A stretch of DNA of 35,731 nt from an uncultured Clostridia bacterium (GCA_946493765.1 CAMMAZ010000025.1:1-35731); one strand, 5' to 3'. Counted from the first letter of the stretch, positions 1 through 7,817 are shown. The notes: generated by a model not told the origin, from the letters alone. Translations and numbers: made by a program.

Positions 1-83
1 TTCGTCACTTCTTTTTTTATTCTTTTTGTAACACATCTATTGTAAACCTACACAAGATTTTCTTTAAAACTTTAAATTTAGGG

Positions 84-113
84 TTGACAAGCAAGGTGTG
101 AATTGTTTATAAT
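84..113 (+). promoter_or_regulatory. sigma-A promoter of tRNA-Ser
   Basis: A perfect -35 box TTGACA (84-89) and a perfect -10 box TATAAT (108-113) are separated by 18 bases. They end 25 bases before the tRNA-Ser. A full consensus match is what is expected for a stable-RNA gene. Confidence 0.85.
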
Positions 114-138
114 ATAAAAGCTGTTTTAAAAAGAATAT

Positions 139-230
139 GCAGAGTTGTCCGAGCGGCCGAAGGAGCATGATTGGAAATCATGTGTACGGTGAACACCGTA
201 CCGAGGGTTCAAATCCCTCACTCTGCGCCA
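139..230 (+). tRNA. tRNA-Ser (anticodon GGA)
   Basis: A class II tRNA of 92 bases including an encoded 3' CCA. The acceptor arms GCAGAGT and ACTCTGC pair, the anticodon arm is CATGA/TCATG around the loop TTGGAAA (anticodon GGA, reading UCC/UCU), and a long variable arm (GTGTACGGTGAACACCGTAC) precedes the T arm GAGGG-TTCAAAT-CCCTC. The long variable arm and the anticodon both indicate serine. Confidence 0.97.
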
Positions 231-266
231 AAAAGAAACCGTCGAGAAATCGACGGTTTCTTTTTT
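231..266 (+). terminator. intrinsic terminator of tRNA-Ser
   Basis: Immediately after the CCA end, AGAAACCGTCG and CGACGGTTTCT form a perfect stem with the short loop AGAAAT-side, followed by a run of T. Confidence 0.9.
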
Positions 267-271
267 GACAT

Positions 272-307
272 AAAAATCGCCGCAAGCGATATGTCACTTG
301 CAGCGAT
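272..307 (-). terminator. intrinsic terminator of tRNA-Ala
   Basis: Read on the minus strand, ATCGCTGCAAG pairs with CTTGCGGCGAT (one G-U pair) and is followed by TTTTTA. It lies directly downstream of the minus-strand tRNA-Ala, so the two tRNA genes converge, each with its own terminator. Confidence 0.85.
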
Positions 308-308
308 G

Positions 309-384
309 TGGTGGAGACGAAGAGGATCGAACTCTCGACCTTACGGATGCGAACCGTACGCTCTCCCAGCTGAGCTACGCCCCC
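309..384 (-). tRNA. tRNA-Ala (anticodon CGC)
   Basis: A 76-base cloverleaf on the minus strand. The acceptor arms are GGGGGCG/CGTCTCC (with G-U pairs), the D arm is GCTC/GAGC, and the anticodon arm is TACGG/CCGTA around TTCGCAT, giving anticodon CGC for codon GCG (Ala). The T arm is GAGAG-TTCGATC-CTCTT and discriminator A plus CCA is encoded. CGC is the rarer alanine isoacceptor, which suits a genome with moderate GC. Confidence 0.95.
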
Positions 385-466
385 ACGACTTTTTCTATAT
401 TAGCACATCTTTTAAAAAAAATCAATATCTGATTAAAAGAAAAATATTTAAATTTTTCGGTTTGTA

Positions 467-475
467 TGTTATACT
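467..475 (+). promoter_or_regulatory. extended -10 promoter element
   Basis: TG-T-TATACT (TG at 467-468, hexamer 470-475) matches an extended -10 box and lies about 33 bases before the start of the small membrane protein. No good -35 box is visible, which extended -10 promoters tolerate. Confidence 0.45.
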
Positions 476-507
476 GGGAAAAATAACAGTTAAAGTAGGT
501 GAAAAGG

Positions 508-774
508 ATGTTTAGAAAAGGCATGACGTTTGCGATGTCGATTTTGTTTGTGATTTCGATTTTGTCGGTGATTTTCTGCTTTGTGATGAAAGAGAATTTT
601 GACAATGATCTGGAAAGCTACACCGACCGTATTCAGGTTTTGCAAAGTCAGATCAACGAACAGAAAACAAAGATTGAGGAGCAACAAGCAGTAATCGATG
701 AAAACGATGAAAAGCTCAATGCCTATGAGAAAGAAATTCAGTCGCTGGAGGAAAAGATCCAGGCATTGCAATAA
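508..774 (+). CDS. small single-pass membrane protein with coiled coil
   Basis: This 88-residue protein has a basic N-terminus, one hydrophobic helix (about residues 7-26) and a C-terminal heptad-like, Glu/Lys/Gln-rich coiled coil (about 33-88). The topology is short cytoplasmic tail, membrane anchor, exported coiled coil, as in FtsL/DivIC/FtsB division proteins. It lacks the family-specific C-terminal segment of those proteins, so I do not assign it to them. ATG 508 is chosen because AGGTG (497-501) sits 6 bases upstream; an in-frame GTG at 499 would overlap that site. It is preceded by its own extended -10 box and followed after 14 bases by a separate promoter for the DegV gene. Function unknown. 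Confidence 0.7.
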   Translation: MFRKGMTFAMSILFVISILSVIFCFVMKENFDNDLESYTDRIQVLQSQINEQKTKIEEQQAVIDENDEKLNAYEKEIQSLEEKIQALQ

Positions 775-788
775 TGCAAAATCGGATG

Positions 789-817
789 TTGCAAATCCCT
801 AAAAGGTATGTTAAAAT
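789..817 (+). promoter_or_regulatory. promoter of the DegV gene
   Basis: TTGCAA (789-794) and TAAAAT (812-817) are spaced by 17 bases, and TG at 809-810 adds an extended -10 element. Confidence 0.6.
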
Positions 818-853
818 GAGTGGCATAATCTGCAAGAGAGGATGAGGTTTAAA

Positions 854-1708
854 ATGGCGCAACGTGTGATTATATCCAGCGACAGCACCTGTGATTTGTC
901 GCAGGAACTGATCGAGCAATACGGAATCCGGATTTTTGCATTGACGATTGTCCGGGAAGACGAGGTTTTAAGAGATGGGATCGACATTAAAACCAAAGAT
1001 ATTTTTGATTATAAAAGACAGACCAACAAATTGATCAAAACAAGCGCTGCAAACATGATGGAATATGAAAATTATTTCAACAGCATTGCGCAAGATGAAG
1101 ATTGTGCGATCGTCCATTTTTGCATCAGCAGCGACATGTCGGTGTCTTATACCAACGCGCGCAACGCAGAACCCAAATGCAAAACTTTTGTGGTGGACAG
1201 CAGAAATCTTTCCACCGGCATCGGTTTGCAGGTGTTGAAAGCCTGTGAGTTGCGGGATGCCGGCAAATCCGCCGAAGAAATTTTTGAAAGCATCGAAGCG
1301 ATGAAAGAAAAGGTCGACACCACCTTTGTCATCGACACGCTGGAATATCTGCACAAAGGCGGCCGGTGCTCCGGTGTTGCAAGACTCGGTGCAAATTTAT
1401 TAAAACTCAAACCCTGCATTCTGGTCGAAAACGGGAAAATGGATGTCGGTAAGAAATACAAGGGCAAACTATCCGACGTTTTGATCACCTATGTCAAAGA
1501 ACGGCTTGCCAATATGGATTCGATCGACAAGCACCGTATCTTTGTCACACATACCTTTGTGGACGACGATCAGTCGATTCCGCAATCGGTTGTGCAGTTT
1601 ATTAAAGAGAACTATGATTTTGAGGAAGTTTTGGAAACCACGGCGGGCTGTTCTGTCAGCGTGCATTGTGGACCCAAAACATTGGGGATTTTATTTGTGC
1701 GGAAATAA
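854..1708 (+). CDS. DegV family fatty-acid-binding protein
   Basis: A 284-residue DegV-fold protein. Family members bind a fatty acid and, as FakB subunits, present it to the kinase FakA for phosphorylation and entry into phospholipid synthesis. Visible hallmarks are the N-terminal SDSTCDLS segment, the TSAANM segment (about residue 58) that usually contacts the carboxylate, and the conserved DTLEYLHKGGR motif near residue 159 followed by LKPCI. The length is normal. I chose ATG 854 because GAGG (844-847) is 6 bases upstream; the earlier ATG at 842 has its purine tract directly abutting it. The gene has its own promoter and terminator and appears monocistronic. Clostridia usually carry several DegV paralogues, so the ligand cannot be assigned. 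Confidence 0.9.
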   Translation: MAQRVIISSDSTCDLSQELIEQYGIRIFALTIVREDEVLRDGIDIKTKDIFDYKRQTNKLIKTSAANMMEYENYFNSIAQDEDCAIVHFCISSDMSVSYTNARNAEPKCKTFVVDSRNLSTGIGLQVLKACELRDAGKSAEEIFESIEAMKEKVDTTFVIDTLEYLHKGGRCSGVARLGANLLKLKPCILVENGKMDVGKKYKGKLSDVLITYVKERLANMDSIDKHRIFVTHTFVDDDQSIPQSVVQFIKENYDFEEVLETTAGCSVSVHCGPKTLGILFVRK

Positions 1709-1721
1709 AAAACAGCAAAGA

Positions 1722-1756
1722 AAACATCCGGCACCTTTCTGGTGCCGGATGTTTTT
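1722..1756 (+). terminator. intrinsic terminator of the DegV gene
   Basis: AACATCCGGCACC and GGTGCCGGATGTT form a perfect 13-bp stem with loop TTTCT-side bases, followed by a T run. Confidence 0.92.
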
Positions 1757-1770
1757 ATGCCGATAAAAAA

Positions 1771-1789
1771 CCACTTGCTATGCAAGTGG
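1771..1789 (+). repeat. left-end subterminal hairpin of the IS200-type element
   Basis: CCACTTGC-TAT-GCAAGTGG is a perfect 8-bp stem with a 3-base loop. In this superfamily TnpA recognises such subterminal hairpins in single-stranded form. Confidence 0.75.
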
Positions 1790-1827
1790 AATGTATGGAC
1801 TTAAGTGTCAGGATTGAAAAAGAAACA

Positions 1828-1880
1828 CCGTTCTGATAAAGTAGAATGAGGCTACCAACCGCATTCAACAGAACGGAGGA
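1828..1880 (+). promoter_or_regulatory. tnpA leader stem that masks the ribosome-binding site
   Basis: CCGTTCTG (1828-1835) is the exact complement of CAGAACGG (1869-1876). An inner AATG/CATT pair can extend the fold. The right arm runs into the tnpA Shine-Dalgarno sequence GGAGGA (1875-1880). Sequestration of the tnpA ribosome-binding site by a leader stem is established for Salmonella IS200, and the same design is visible here. Confidence 0.65.
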
Positions 1881-1887
1881 CATTAGA

Positions 1888-2097
1888 ATGAAAAACAAAG
1901 CTAATGACACATACAGTTTATCACACATAAGTTATAAATGTCAATATCACATCGTATTTGCCCCGAAATATCGACGGAAAGTAATATATGGGAAGCTAAA
2001 AGCAGAAATAGGAACAATACTAAGAGAACAGGAACACGAAGATATGATAAACGACCAGCTGACACTGAAAGAATGGAGCGATCCATTTAAGCAATAA
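1888..2097 (+). pseudogene. tnpA: IS200-type transposase TnpA, in-frame internal deletion
   Basis: The frame encodes 69 residues; intact TnpA proteins have about 130-155. The first 46 residues match the TnpA N-terminus (SLSHISYKCQYHIVF, APKYRRKVIYGKLKAEIG), and the last 20 match the TnpA C-terminus (INDQLTLKEWSDPF). Between them the HUH metal-binding motif and the catalytic tyrosine are absent, so the product cannot be an active Y1 transposase. The join falls near residues 46-49 (about 2023-2034) at the codons for LREQ. In TnpA proteins both flanking segments tend to carry an arginine-glutamate pair there, so recombination between short direct repeats is a plausible cause (inference). ATG 1888 follows GGAGGA by 7 bases. 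Confidence 0.85.
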
Positions 2098-2100
2098 GAA

Positions 2101-2179
2101 ATAGAGCTGAATGCGGTAGGTAGCTTCAGCTCTATGAGTACCTCTTTAGAGGTATGCCAGTATTATGCCCTTTAAGGGC
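2101..2179 (+). repeat. run of three hairpins in the IS200-type right end
   Basis: Three separate inverted repeats follow tnpA: ATAGAGCTGAA/TTCAGCTCTAT (2101-2135), TACCTCT/AGAGGTA (2139-2154) and GCCCTT/AAGGGC (2167-2179). They belong to the untranslated 3' part of the element. Confidence 0.65.
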
Positions 2180-2190
2180 TGTTTTAAAAC

Positions 2191-2207
2191 CACCGGCTTC
2201 GCCGGTG
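2191..2207 (+). repeat. right-end subterminal hairpin of the IS200-type element
   Basis: CACCGGC-TTC-GCCGGTG is a perfect 7-bp stem with a 3-base loop, placed where IS200-type elements carry their right-end recognition hairpin. Confidence 0.7.
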
Positions 2208-2265
2208 TGATATTTATTTAGCGGATATGACGAAAAAGGGTTTTATTTTTTAGAAACTATTGCTC

Positions 2266-2295
2266 TTGCAGAGCCTTTGCAGCATAGGGTATAAT
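2266..2295 (+). promoter_or_regulatory. promoter of the araBAD operon
   Basis: TTGCAG (2266-2271) and a perfect TATAAT (2290-2295) are spaced by 18 bases. The -35 box lies within the dyad GCTCT-TGC-AGAGC (2262-2274), and TTGCAG recurs at 2277-2282, one helical turn downstream. These are possible regulator contacts. Confidence 0.65.
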
Positions 2296-2331
2296 AACCA
2301 TAATTTATCATAGAAAGGCATGGCGGGGAAT

Positions 2332-3933
2332 ATGAGAAATAAGGAAACGATGCTGTGCATACAAAATGGAGAAGCAGTGCTTGGTATTGAGATGGGATCG
2401 ACGCGAATCAAAGCGGTTTTGATTGACAGACAGCACCGTCCGATCGCATCAGGCAGTTATGAATGGGAAAACAGACTGGAAGACGGCATATGGACCTATC
2501 ATATGGAGGACGTTTGGTCCGGTATTCAGGAAAGCTATAAACAGCTGGCGGATTTTGTTTATCAAACATACCATGTGAAAATCGAACAATTGGCAGCGAT
2601 CGGTTTTTCCGGTATGATGCACGGATATCTTGTTTTCGATCAAACCGACCGGCAGCTTGTGCCGTTTCGCACCTGGCGCAACACGATAACAAAGCAGGCG
2701 TCGGAAGAGCTGACCGCACTGTTTCATTTTAATATCCCGCAGCGCTTCAGCATTGCACATTTGTACCAGGCAATCTGCAACGGGGAATCGCATGTGCCGG
2801 AAATTGCCTATTTAACAACGCTTTCAGGGTATGTGCATTGGCGGCTCACGGGGGAAAAGGTCTTAGGGATCGGAGAAGCCGCAGGCGTTTTCCCGATTGA
2901 TAGTCAAACGAAGGATTATGATGCAAAAATGCTGCGGCAGTTTGACCAACTGCCAAATTGTCAGAAAAACGCTTGGAAGCTCAAAGAGGTATTACCAAAG
3001 GTGCTTTGTGCCGGGCAAATGGCCGGCAGGCTTACCGAACAAGGCGCAAGGTTGTTGGATCCAACAGGAACATTGCAGCCGGGCATACCGTTTTGTCCGC
3101 CGGAGGGGGATGCGGGAACCGGCATGACGGCGACCAACAGTGTGGCGCCGCGAACAGGAAACGTATCGGCAGGAACTTCGATTTTTGCAATGGTCGTTTT
3201 GGAAAAGAATTTAAACGGCGTGTATCCCGAAATCGATATGGTGACGACGCCTTCGGGCGGACCGGTCGCAATGGTGCACTGCAATAACTGTACCTCTGAT
3301 TTGGACGCATGGGTGCGGCTGTTTTGCGAATATAATCAGATTGCAGGCATCCAAATGGAAAAGTCCGATTTATATGCTCTTTTGTATCAAAAAGCGTTGG
3401 AGGGTGCGCCGGACTGCGGCGGTATTTTATCCTATAATTATATTTCCGGCGAACCGGTCGTCGGATTGGAAAAAGGGTTGCCGCTTCTGATGCGTCTGCC
3501 GGACAGTCAATTTGATCTTTCCAATTTCATGCGTGCGCAGCTGTTTGCGGCAATGGGAACTTTAAAAATCGGCATGGATATTTTGTTCCAAAAAGAAGAG
3601 GTGCGGCTGGATTGTCTTTATGGACATGGCGGGCTGTTTAAAACCCCGGTTGTCGGACAGCGATTGATGGCGGCTGCTATGAACACGCCGGTGACTGTGC
3701 TGGAAACCGCAGGCGAGGGCGGTGCATGGGGCATCGCGCTGCTGGCAGCATTTATGCTGCAAAAGGAAAACAACCAAACACTGGAAAATTATCTGCAGGA
3801 TAAAGTGTTCCGGGAGAATGCCGGCAACCGCATTGAGCCGAACCCCGAAGATGTGGAAGGCTTTACCGCATATATGCAACGTTACACTGCGGGCCTGAAA
3901 GTGGAAAAAGCCGCAACAGAGGTTTTTGAATAA
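2332..3933 (+). CDS. araB: FGGY-family kinase, probable L-ribulokinase
   Basis: It probably phosphorylates L-ribulose with ATP to L-ribulose 5-phosphate, the second step of L-arabinose breakdown. The N-terminal FGGY domain begins with the phosphate-binding stretch [14 protein letters not shown] (about residue 17) and contains SGMMHGY. The C-terminal actin-like domain contains EGDAGTGM (its Asp is the expected catalytic base), GNVSAGTS, and [15 protein letters not shown] near the ATP site. The 533-residue length fits the clostridial ribulokinase subtype rather than classical E. coli AraB. Assignment to arabinose rests on the adjacent araA and araD. The start is uncertain: ATG 2320 (GAAAGG too close), ATG 2332 (GGGGA, chosen because the N-terminus then resembles relatives as I recall them) or ATG 2350 (AAGGA 4 bases upstream). 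Confidence 0.9.
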   Translation: MRNKETMLCIQNGEAVLGIEMGSTRIKAVLIDRQHRPIASGSYEWENRLEDGIWTYHMEDVWSGIQESYKQLADFVYQTYHVKIEQLAAIGFSGMMHGYLVFDQTDRQLVPFRTWRNTITKQASEELTALFHFNIPQRFSIAHLYQAICNGESHVPEIAYLTTLSGYVHWRLTGEKVLGIGEAAGVFPIDSQTKDYDAKMLRQFDQLPNCQKNAWKLKEVLPKVLCAGQMAGRLTEQGARLLDPTGTLQPGIPFCPPEGDAGTGMTATNSVAPRTGNVSAGTSIFAMVVLEKNLNGVYPEIDMVTTPSGGPVAMVHCNNCTSDLDAWVRLFCEYNQIAGIQMEKSDLYALLYQKALEGAPDCGGILSYNYISGEPVVGLEKGLPLLMRLPDSQFDLSNFMRAQLFAAMGTLKIGMDILFQKEEVRLDCLYGHGGLFKTPVVGQRLMAAAMNTPVTVLETAGEGGAWGIALLAAFMLQKENNQTLENYLQDKVFRENAGNRIEPNPEDVEGFTAYMQRYTAGLKVEKAATEVFE

Positions 3934-3953
3934 GAAGAAGGAGTGTTTAGATC

Positions 3954-5426
3954 ATGCTGAAAGATTATACATTTTGGTTTGTGGTGGGCAGCCAGTTTTT
4001 ATATGGACCGGAGGTTTTGCAGACTGTTGAAAAACGGGCTGCACAGATGGCGGAACAGATGAATGCCACCGGCAATCTGCCATGCCGGATCGTTTATAAG
4101 CTAACGGCGAAAACACCCGAAGAAGTCACACAAATCATCAAAGAGGCAAACCGGGACGACAGCTGTGCCGGTGTGATTACCTGGTGTCACACCTTCAGCC
4201 CCTCAAAAATGTGGATCAATGGACTGCATCTGTTGCAAAAACCTTATTGCCATTTTGCGACACAGTATAATCGTGAGATTCCGAATGCAGAAATCGACAT
4301 GGATTTTATGAATCTCAATCAGGCGGCGCACGGGGACAGAGAACATGGTTTTATCGGCGCGCGGCTCCGCATTCCCCGCAAGGTCATTGCGGGATACTGG
4401 CAGGACGAAACCGTGCAAAAAAGACTTGGAAGTTGGATGCGCGCCGCAGTCGGCGCTATGTTCAGCAAAACTTTAAAGGTCATGCGGTTTGGCGATAACA
4501 TGCGCCAGGTTGCCGTGACAGAGGGGGACAAGGTAGAAGCGCAGATCAAGCTGGGCTGGCAGGTCAACACCTGGCCGGTCGGCGAACTTATATCTGTTAT
4601 CGAATCGGTGACGCAGAGCGAAGTGGATCGCCTTTTGGAAGAATATCAGCAAAGCTACCAAATGAACACAGATAACATGGATGCGGTGCGGTATCAGGCA
4701 AAAGCGGAAATCGCCATGAAGAAGATGCTGGATGAACAGGGCTGCAAAGCGTTTACCAACACCTTTGAGGATCTTTACGGAATGGAACAGCTGCCCGGAC
4801 TTGCCAGTCAACACCTGATGGCGCAAGGGTATGGTTATGGTGGTGAAGGCGACTGGAAGGTTGCGGCAATGACGGCTGTGATCAAAGCAATGAGCGAAGG
4901 CCAAACCGGCGGCACTGCATTCATGGAGGATTATACCTATCATCTCGTACCCGGCAACACCTATTCGCTGGGCGCGCACATGCTGGAGGTGTGTCCGAGC
5001 GTTGCGGCGCAAAAACCACGGATTGAAGTGCATCCGCTGGGCATTGGCGGAAAAGGAGATCCCGCACGGCTGGTGTTTGAAGGCAAAGCCGGAAACGCCA
5101 TTGTTGTCAGTCTGGTCGACATGGGCGGACGGCTGCGTTTGATCGTGCAGGATATTGAATGTGTCAAACCGATCATGAAAATGCCAAACCTGCCGGTTGC
5201 CAGAGTGATGTGGAAGCCGATGCCGGATTTGACGACCGGCGTGGAGTGCTGGATTTTGGCGGGCGGCGCACACCACACGGTTTTGACCTATGATGTGACC
5301 GCACAGCAGATGGCGGATTGGGCGCGAATCATGGAAATCGAATTTGTGCATATCACCAAAGAAACGACGCCGGAAAAACTGGAACAGGATCTGATGTTGG
5401 CGGATCTTGCATGGAAACTGAAATAG
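3954..5426 (+). CDS. araA: L-arabinose isomerase
   Basis: Converts L-arabinose to L-ribulose in the cytoplasm using a divalent metal (Mn2+). The protein has 490 residues, typical for AraA. Near the N-terminus it has [12 protein letters not shown] and [12 protein letters not shown]. The metal and catalytic residues expected for the family are present: Glu in GYGGEGDWK, Glu in FMEDYTYH, His in [10 protein letters not shown] and His in [14 protein letters not shown] lies 10 bases before ATG 3954. It follows araB after 20 bases, and its stop codon is embedded in the Shine-Dalgarno sequence of araD, so the three genes are surely co-transcribed and the last two may be translationally coupled. Confidence 0.98.
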   Translation: MLKDYTFWFVVGSQFLYGPEVLQTVEKRAAQMAEQMNATGNLPCRIVYKLTAKTPEEVTQIIKEANRDDSCAGVITWCHTFSPSKMWINGLHLLQKPYCHFATQYNREIPNAEIDMDFMNLNQAAHGDREHGFIGARLRIPRKVIAGYWQDETVQKRLGSWMRAAVGAMFSKTLKVMRFGDNMRQVAVTEGDKVEAQIKLGWQVNTWPVGELISVIESVTQSEVDRLLEEYQQSYQMNTDNMDAVRYQAKAEIAMKKMLDEQGCKAFTNTFEDLYGMEQLPGLASQHLMAQGYGYGGEGDWKVAAMTAVIKAMSEGQTGGTAFMEDYTYHLVPGNTYSLGAHMLEVCPSVAAQKPRIEVHPLGIGGKGDPARLVFEGKAGNAIVVSLVDMGGRLRLIVQDIECVKPIMKMPNLPVARVMWKPMPDLTTGVECWILAGGAHHTVLTYDVTAQQMADWARIMEIEFVHITKETTPEKLEQDLMLADLAWKLK

Positions 5427-5437
5427 GAGGAAAAGAC

Positions 5438-6139
5438 GTGCTGGAAGCTTTAAAGCAAACGGTTTTAAAAGCCAATCTGTTGCTGCCGAAATACAATTTG
5501 GTCACTTTCACATGGGGAAACGTCAGCGGTATTGACCGCCAAAAGGGGCTTGTAGTCATCAAGCCATCTGGTTTGGATTATGATAAAATGACAGAAGACG
5601 ATCTGGTTGTTGTGGATCTGCATACGGGACAGACGGTGGAAGGGCACTTGCAGCCCTCCTCCGATACACCGACGCATTTGGAATTATACAAAGCATTTCA
5701 TCATATCGGCGGCGTGGTGCATACCCACAGCCGCTGGGCGACCATTCTGGCACAGGCGGGACTGCCTGTGCCGGCGCTTGGCACAACCCATGCAGATACA
5801 TTTTACGGTGAAATTCCCTGCACCCGTGCAATGACGCCGGAGGAAATCGAAGGGGAGCCGGGACATTACGAACAGCAGACAGGAAAGGTGATTTTAGAAG
5901 CGTTTGCGGAAAAAAATCCAATGGATATTCCGGCGGTGCTGGTCAGAAGCCACGGCCCGTTTACCTGGGGCGGCAGTGCGGTCGATGCGGTGCATAATGC
6001 GGTGGTGCTGGAGGAGGTTTCCTGTATGGCATGGCATGCTATTGCAATCGACAGGGTGCAGACCATCTCGCAGGCACTTTTGGATAAACATTTTCTGCGC
6101 AAACACGGAAAAGACGCATATTACGGACAGAAAAATTAA
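5438..6139 (+). CDS. araD: L-ribulose-5-phosphate 4-epimerase
   Basis: Epimerises L-ribulose 5-phosphate to D-xylulose 5-phosphate, which enters the pentose phosphate or phosphoketolase route. The 233-residue class II aldolase-fold protein has [26 protein letters not shown], the zinc-binding pair in [18 protein letters not shown] and the third zinc His in VRSHGPF. Start: GTG 5438, with TAGGAGG (5424-5430) 7 bases upstream; this gives the family's usual N-terminus. The in-frame ATG at 5411 lies inside araA and lacks such a site. Last gene of the araBAD operon; a strong terminator follows at once. No arabinose transporter or AraR-type regulator is in the window. Confidence 0.97.
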   Translation: MLEALKQTVLKANLLLPKYNLVTFTWGNVSGIDRQKGLVVIKPSGLDYDKMTEDDLVVVDLHTGQTVEGHLQPSSDTPTHLELYKAFHHIGGVVHTHSRWATILAQAGLPVPALGTTHADTFYGEIPCTRAMTPEEIEGEPGHYEQQTGKVILEAFAEKNPMDIPAVLVRSHGPFTWGGSAVDAVHNAVVLEEVSCMAWHAIAIDRVQTISQALLDKHFLRKHGKDAYYGQKN

Positions 6140-6140
6140 A

Positions 6141-6178
6141 AAACAAGCCGGAAACCAATCTTGGTTTCCGGCTTGTTT
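6141..6178. terminator. bidirectional terminator between araD and the UPF0340 gene
   Basis: AAACAAGCCGGAAACCAA and its exact complement TTGGTTTCCGGCTTGTTT form an 18-bp stem with a 2-base loop. It has A/T tracts on both sides, so it can serve the converging genes on both strands. Confidence 0.92.
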
Positions 6179-6194
6179 TGGTTAAAGCATGTTT

Positions 6195-6746
6195 CTACAT
6201 TTTCGTTTCATCATAATGCGCACGCGCACCGCCGATGCATTTCGGTCTTGTTCGCGCACAGACAAGGTTCGCATTGCCGATTTTTTGAATATCCAGCCGC
6301 ACCGGCACCGCAACGTGTTTTAAATGCATGCCGATCAATGTGTCGCCGATATCCATACCGGCGTCCGCCTTGATGAATTCGACCGCGCAAGGGTCTTCAA
6401 AATGTTCATAAGCAGCTGTGGCGAAAGAGCCGCCGGCTTTTGGCTGCGGCACCACATTCACCTGCGGCAGGTTATGCAATTTTGCATAGGCGGATTCGAT
6501 GATGATCGCGCGATTTAAATGTTCACAGCACTGCGCGGCCAGAAAAATGCCTTTTTCCTTGACCGCATCGAAAATGCCGGAAAAAACAGCGTTAGCAATT
6601 TCTATGTTCGATGCCGTTCCAATGCGGTCTCCGGCAATTTCACTGGAAGAACAGCCGACGACAAGCAACGCGCCGGCTTCCAGTTTTGCGGCTGCGATCA
6701 ACTGCCTTGCCGCATCATGTGCCTGCTGATAAAGATGCTGATCCAT
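6195..6746 (-). CDS. UPF0340 family protein (YwlG/DUF436 type)
   Basis: A 183-residue cytoplasmic protein that closely fits the UPF0340 family. Recognisable segments are VVGCSSSEIAGDRIG (about residues 29-43), the LAAQCCEHLNRA segment (about 69-80), QVNVVPQPKAGGS, and the C-terminal DIGDTLIGMHLKHVAVP. The family has no established biochemical role. The conserved Cys and Ser residues suggest a catalytic or cofactor-binding pocket, but that is inference. ATG 6746 is chosen because GGGAGG lies 10 bases upstream on the minus strand; a longer frame to 6788 would run over that site. It is downstream of pfkA but separated from it by a hairpin, so read-through rather than strict co-transcription is likely. 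Confidence 0.88.
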   Translation of the reverse strand: MDQHLYQQAHDAARQLIAAAKLEAGALLVVGCSSSEIAGDRIGTASNIEIANAVFSGIFDAVKEKGIFLAAQCCEHLNRAIIIESAYAKLHNLPQVNVVPQPKAGGSFATAAYEHFEDPCAVEFIKADAGMDIGDTLIGMHLKHVAVPVRLDIQKIGNANLVCARTRPKCIGGARAHYDETKM

Positions 6747-6770
6747 TTTTATATAGCCTCCCGATTTGTA

Positions 6771-6801
6771 AAAATAAAAGACCGGCATGACGCGGCCTTT
6801 T
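6771..6801 (-). terminator. intrinsic terminator after pfkA
   Basis: On the minus strand AAAAGGCCG pairs with CGGTCTTTT (one G-U pair), followed by ATTTTT. It lies between pfkA and the UPF0340 gene. Confidence 0.7.
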
Positions 6802-6817
6802 ATGTATGATGTTCTTT

Positions 6818-7786
6818 TTAAACGCCGATCTCGTTTGCGATTTCATACAAATCGTATTCAAAATCTTTTTTCATTTGCAGCGCTTCAAAAATATCAAAAT
6901 CAACGATTTTATCATGTTGAAGTGCAATCACACGGTTGCCAATGCCTTTTGAGAGGAGCTGCACAGCAGCGTGACCCATCACGCTTGCCATCACACGGTC
7001 GCGCACCGAAGCGTTTCCGCCTCTTTGCACATGACCGAGGATCGTTGCGCGGCTTTCAATGCCGGTTTCCGCTTCGATTTTCTTAGCCAGTTCATCGACG
7101 CCGCCGACCCCTTCGGCGACAACGATGATGAAATGTTCTTTTCCGGTTTTCTCTGAACGTTTGATTTTTTCGATAATATCTTCAACCTTGAATTCCACTT
7201 CCGGCACCAGAATGGCCGTTGCACCGGCTGCAATACCGGTATGCAGCGCAAGATAGCCGGCGTTTCTGCCCATGACTTCGCAAATAGAGCAGCGTTCATG
7301 CGATTGCGCGGTATCGCGCAGCCGGTCGATCATTTCAACAGCGGTGTTCATTGCGGTATCAAACCCGATGGTATAATCGGTGCAGGCAATGTCGTTATCG
7401 ATCGTGCCGGGCAAGCCAACGCAGGGGATCCCACGCAGCGATAAATCCCGTGCGCCGCGATAGGAGCCGTCACCGCCGATAACGACGCAGCCGTCGATCC
7501 CGAATTTTTTGCAGGTTTCGATCGCTTTTTGCATGCCCTCTTCGGTTTTGAATTCCGGGCATCTTGCCGTATATAAAACCGTGCCGCCCCGATGAATAAT
7601 ATCGGAAACGCTGCGCAGATCCATTTCAAAAATATCTTCATTGATCAGACCCACATAACCTCTGCGGATCCCCATCACCTTTATGCCTTTTGCAAGCGCC
7701 GAACGAACAACGGCGCGAATGGTCGCATTCATACCCGGCGCGTCGCCGCCGCTGGTCAAAACGCCGATTGTTTTTATTTCTGCCAT
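6818..7786 (-). CDS. pfkA: ATP-dependent 6-phosphofructokinase
   Basis: Phosphorylates fructose 6-phosphate to fructose 1,6-bisphosphate, the committing step of glycolysis. The 322-residue length equals the classical bacterial tetrameric enzyme. Motifs in order: VLTSGGDAPGMNA for ATP phosphates, the GGTVLYTARC stretch, GGDGSYRGA (Gly after the second Asp marks ATP rather than pyrophosphate use), the catalytic LPGTIDNDI with Asp as base, GFDTA, EVMGRNAG for substrate binding and LGHVQRGG. GGAGGAG sits about 10 bases before ATG 7786. A strong promoter lies upstream and a terminator downstream. Confidence 0.98.
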   Translation of the reverse strand: MAEIKTIGVLTSGGDAPGMNATIRAVVRSALAKGIKVMGIRRGYVGLINEDIFEMDLRSVSDIIHRGGTVLYTARCPEFKTEEGMQKAIETCKKFGIDGCVVIGGDGSYRGARDLSLRGIPCVGLPGTIDNDIACTDYTIGFDTAMNTAVEMIDRLRDTAQSHERCSICEVMGRNAGYLALHTGIAAGATAILVPEVEFKVEDIIEKIKRSEKTGKEHFIIVVAEGVGGVDELAKKIEAETGIESRATILGHVQRGGNASVRDRVMASVMGHAAVQLLSKGIGNRVIALQHDKIVDFDIFEALQMKKDFEYDLYEIANEIGV

Positions 7787-7817
7787 ATCAAGACTCCTCC
7801 AATTTAAATCTAATGCT

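Larger units (their letters stand above)
1768..2210 (+). mobile_element. internally deleted IS200-type (IS200/IS605 superfamily) element
   Basis: This roughly 440-bp unit has the architecture of an IS200 element: an end hairpin at 1771-1789, a leader with an internal inverted repeat that pairs with the ribosome-binding site, a tnpA frame, and a hairpin-rich right end closing with the stem CACCGGC/GCCGGTG. Typical IS200 elements are about 700 bp, so about a third is missing, all from inside tnpA. The left end lies just past the T tract of the preceding terminator. As this superfamily inserts as single-stranded DNA without target duplication, no flanking direct repeats are expected and the exact ends are estimates. 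The element cannot move itself but might be mobilised in trans by an intact relative. Confidence 0.8.

Noticed and set aside
171-515. Plus-strand open frame running through the tRNA-Ser and tRNA-Ala region
   Set aside because: It crosses two tRNA genes and two terminators and has no ribosome-binding site.
2101-2207. Cluster of short palindromes considered as a CRISPR array or phage attachment site
   Set aside because: The hairpins differ in sequence and have no regular spacers; they fit the right end of an IS200-type element.
4473-5351. 292-codon minus-strand frame opposite araA
   Set aside because: Fully antisense to a clear araA; composition is the mirror of the araA codons (His/Phe-rich) and it matches no family.
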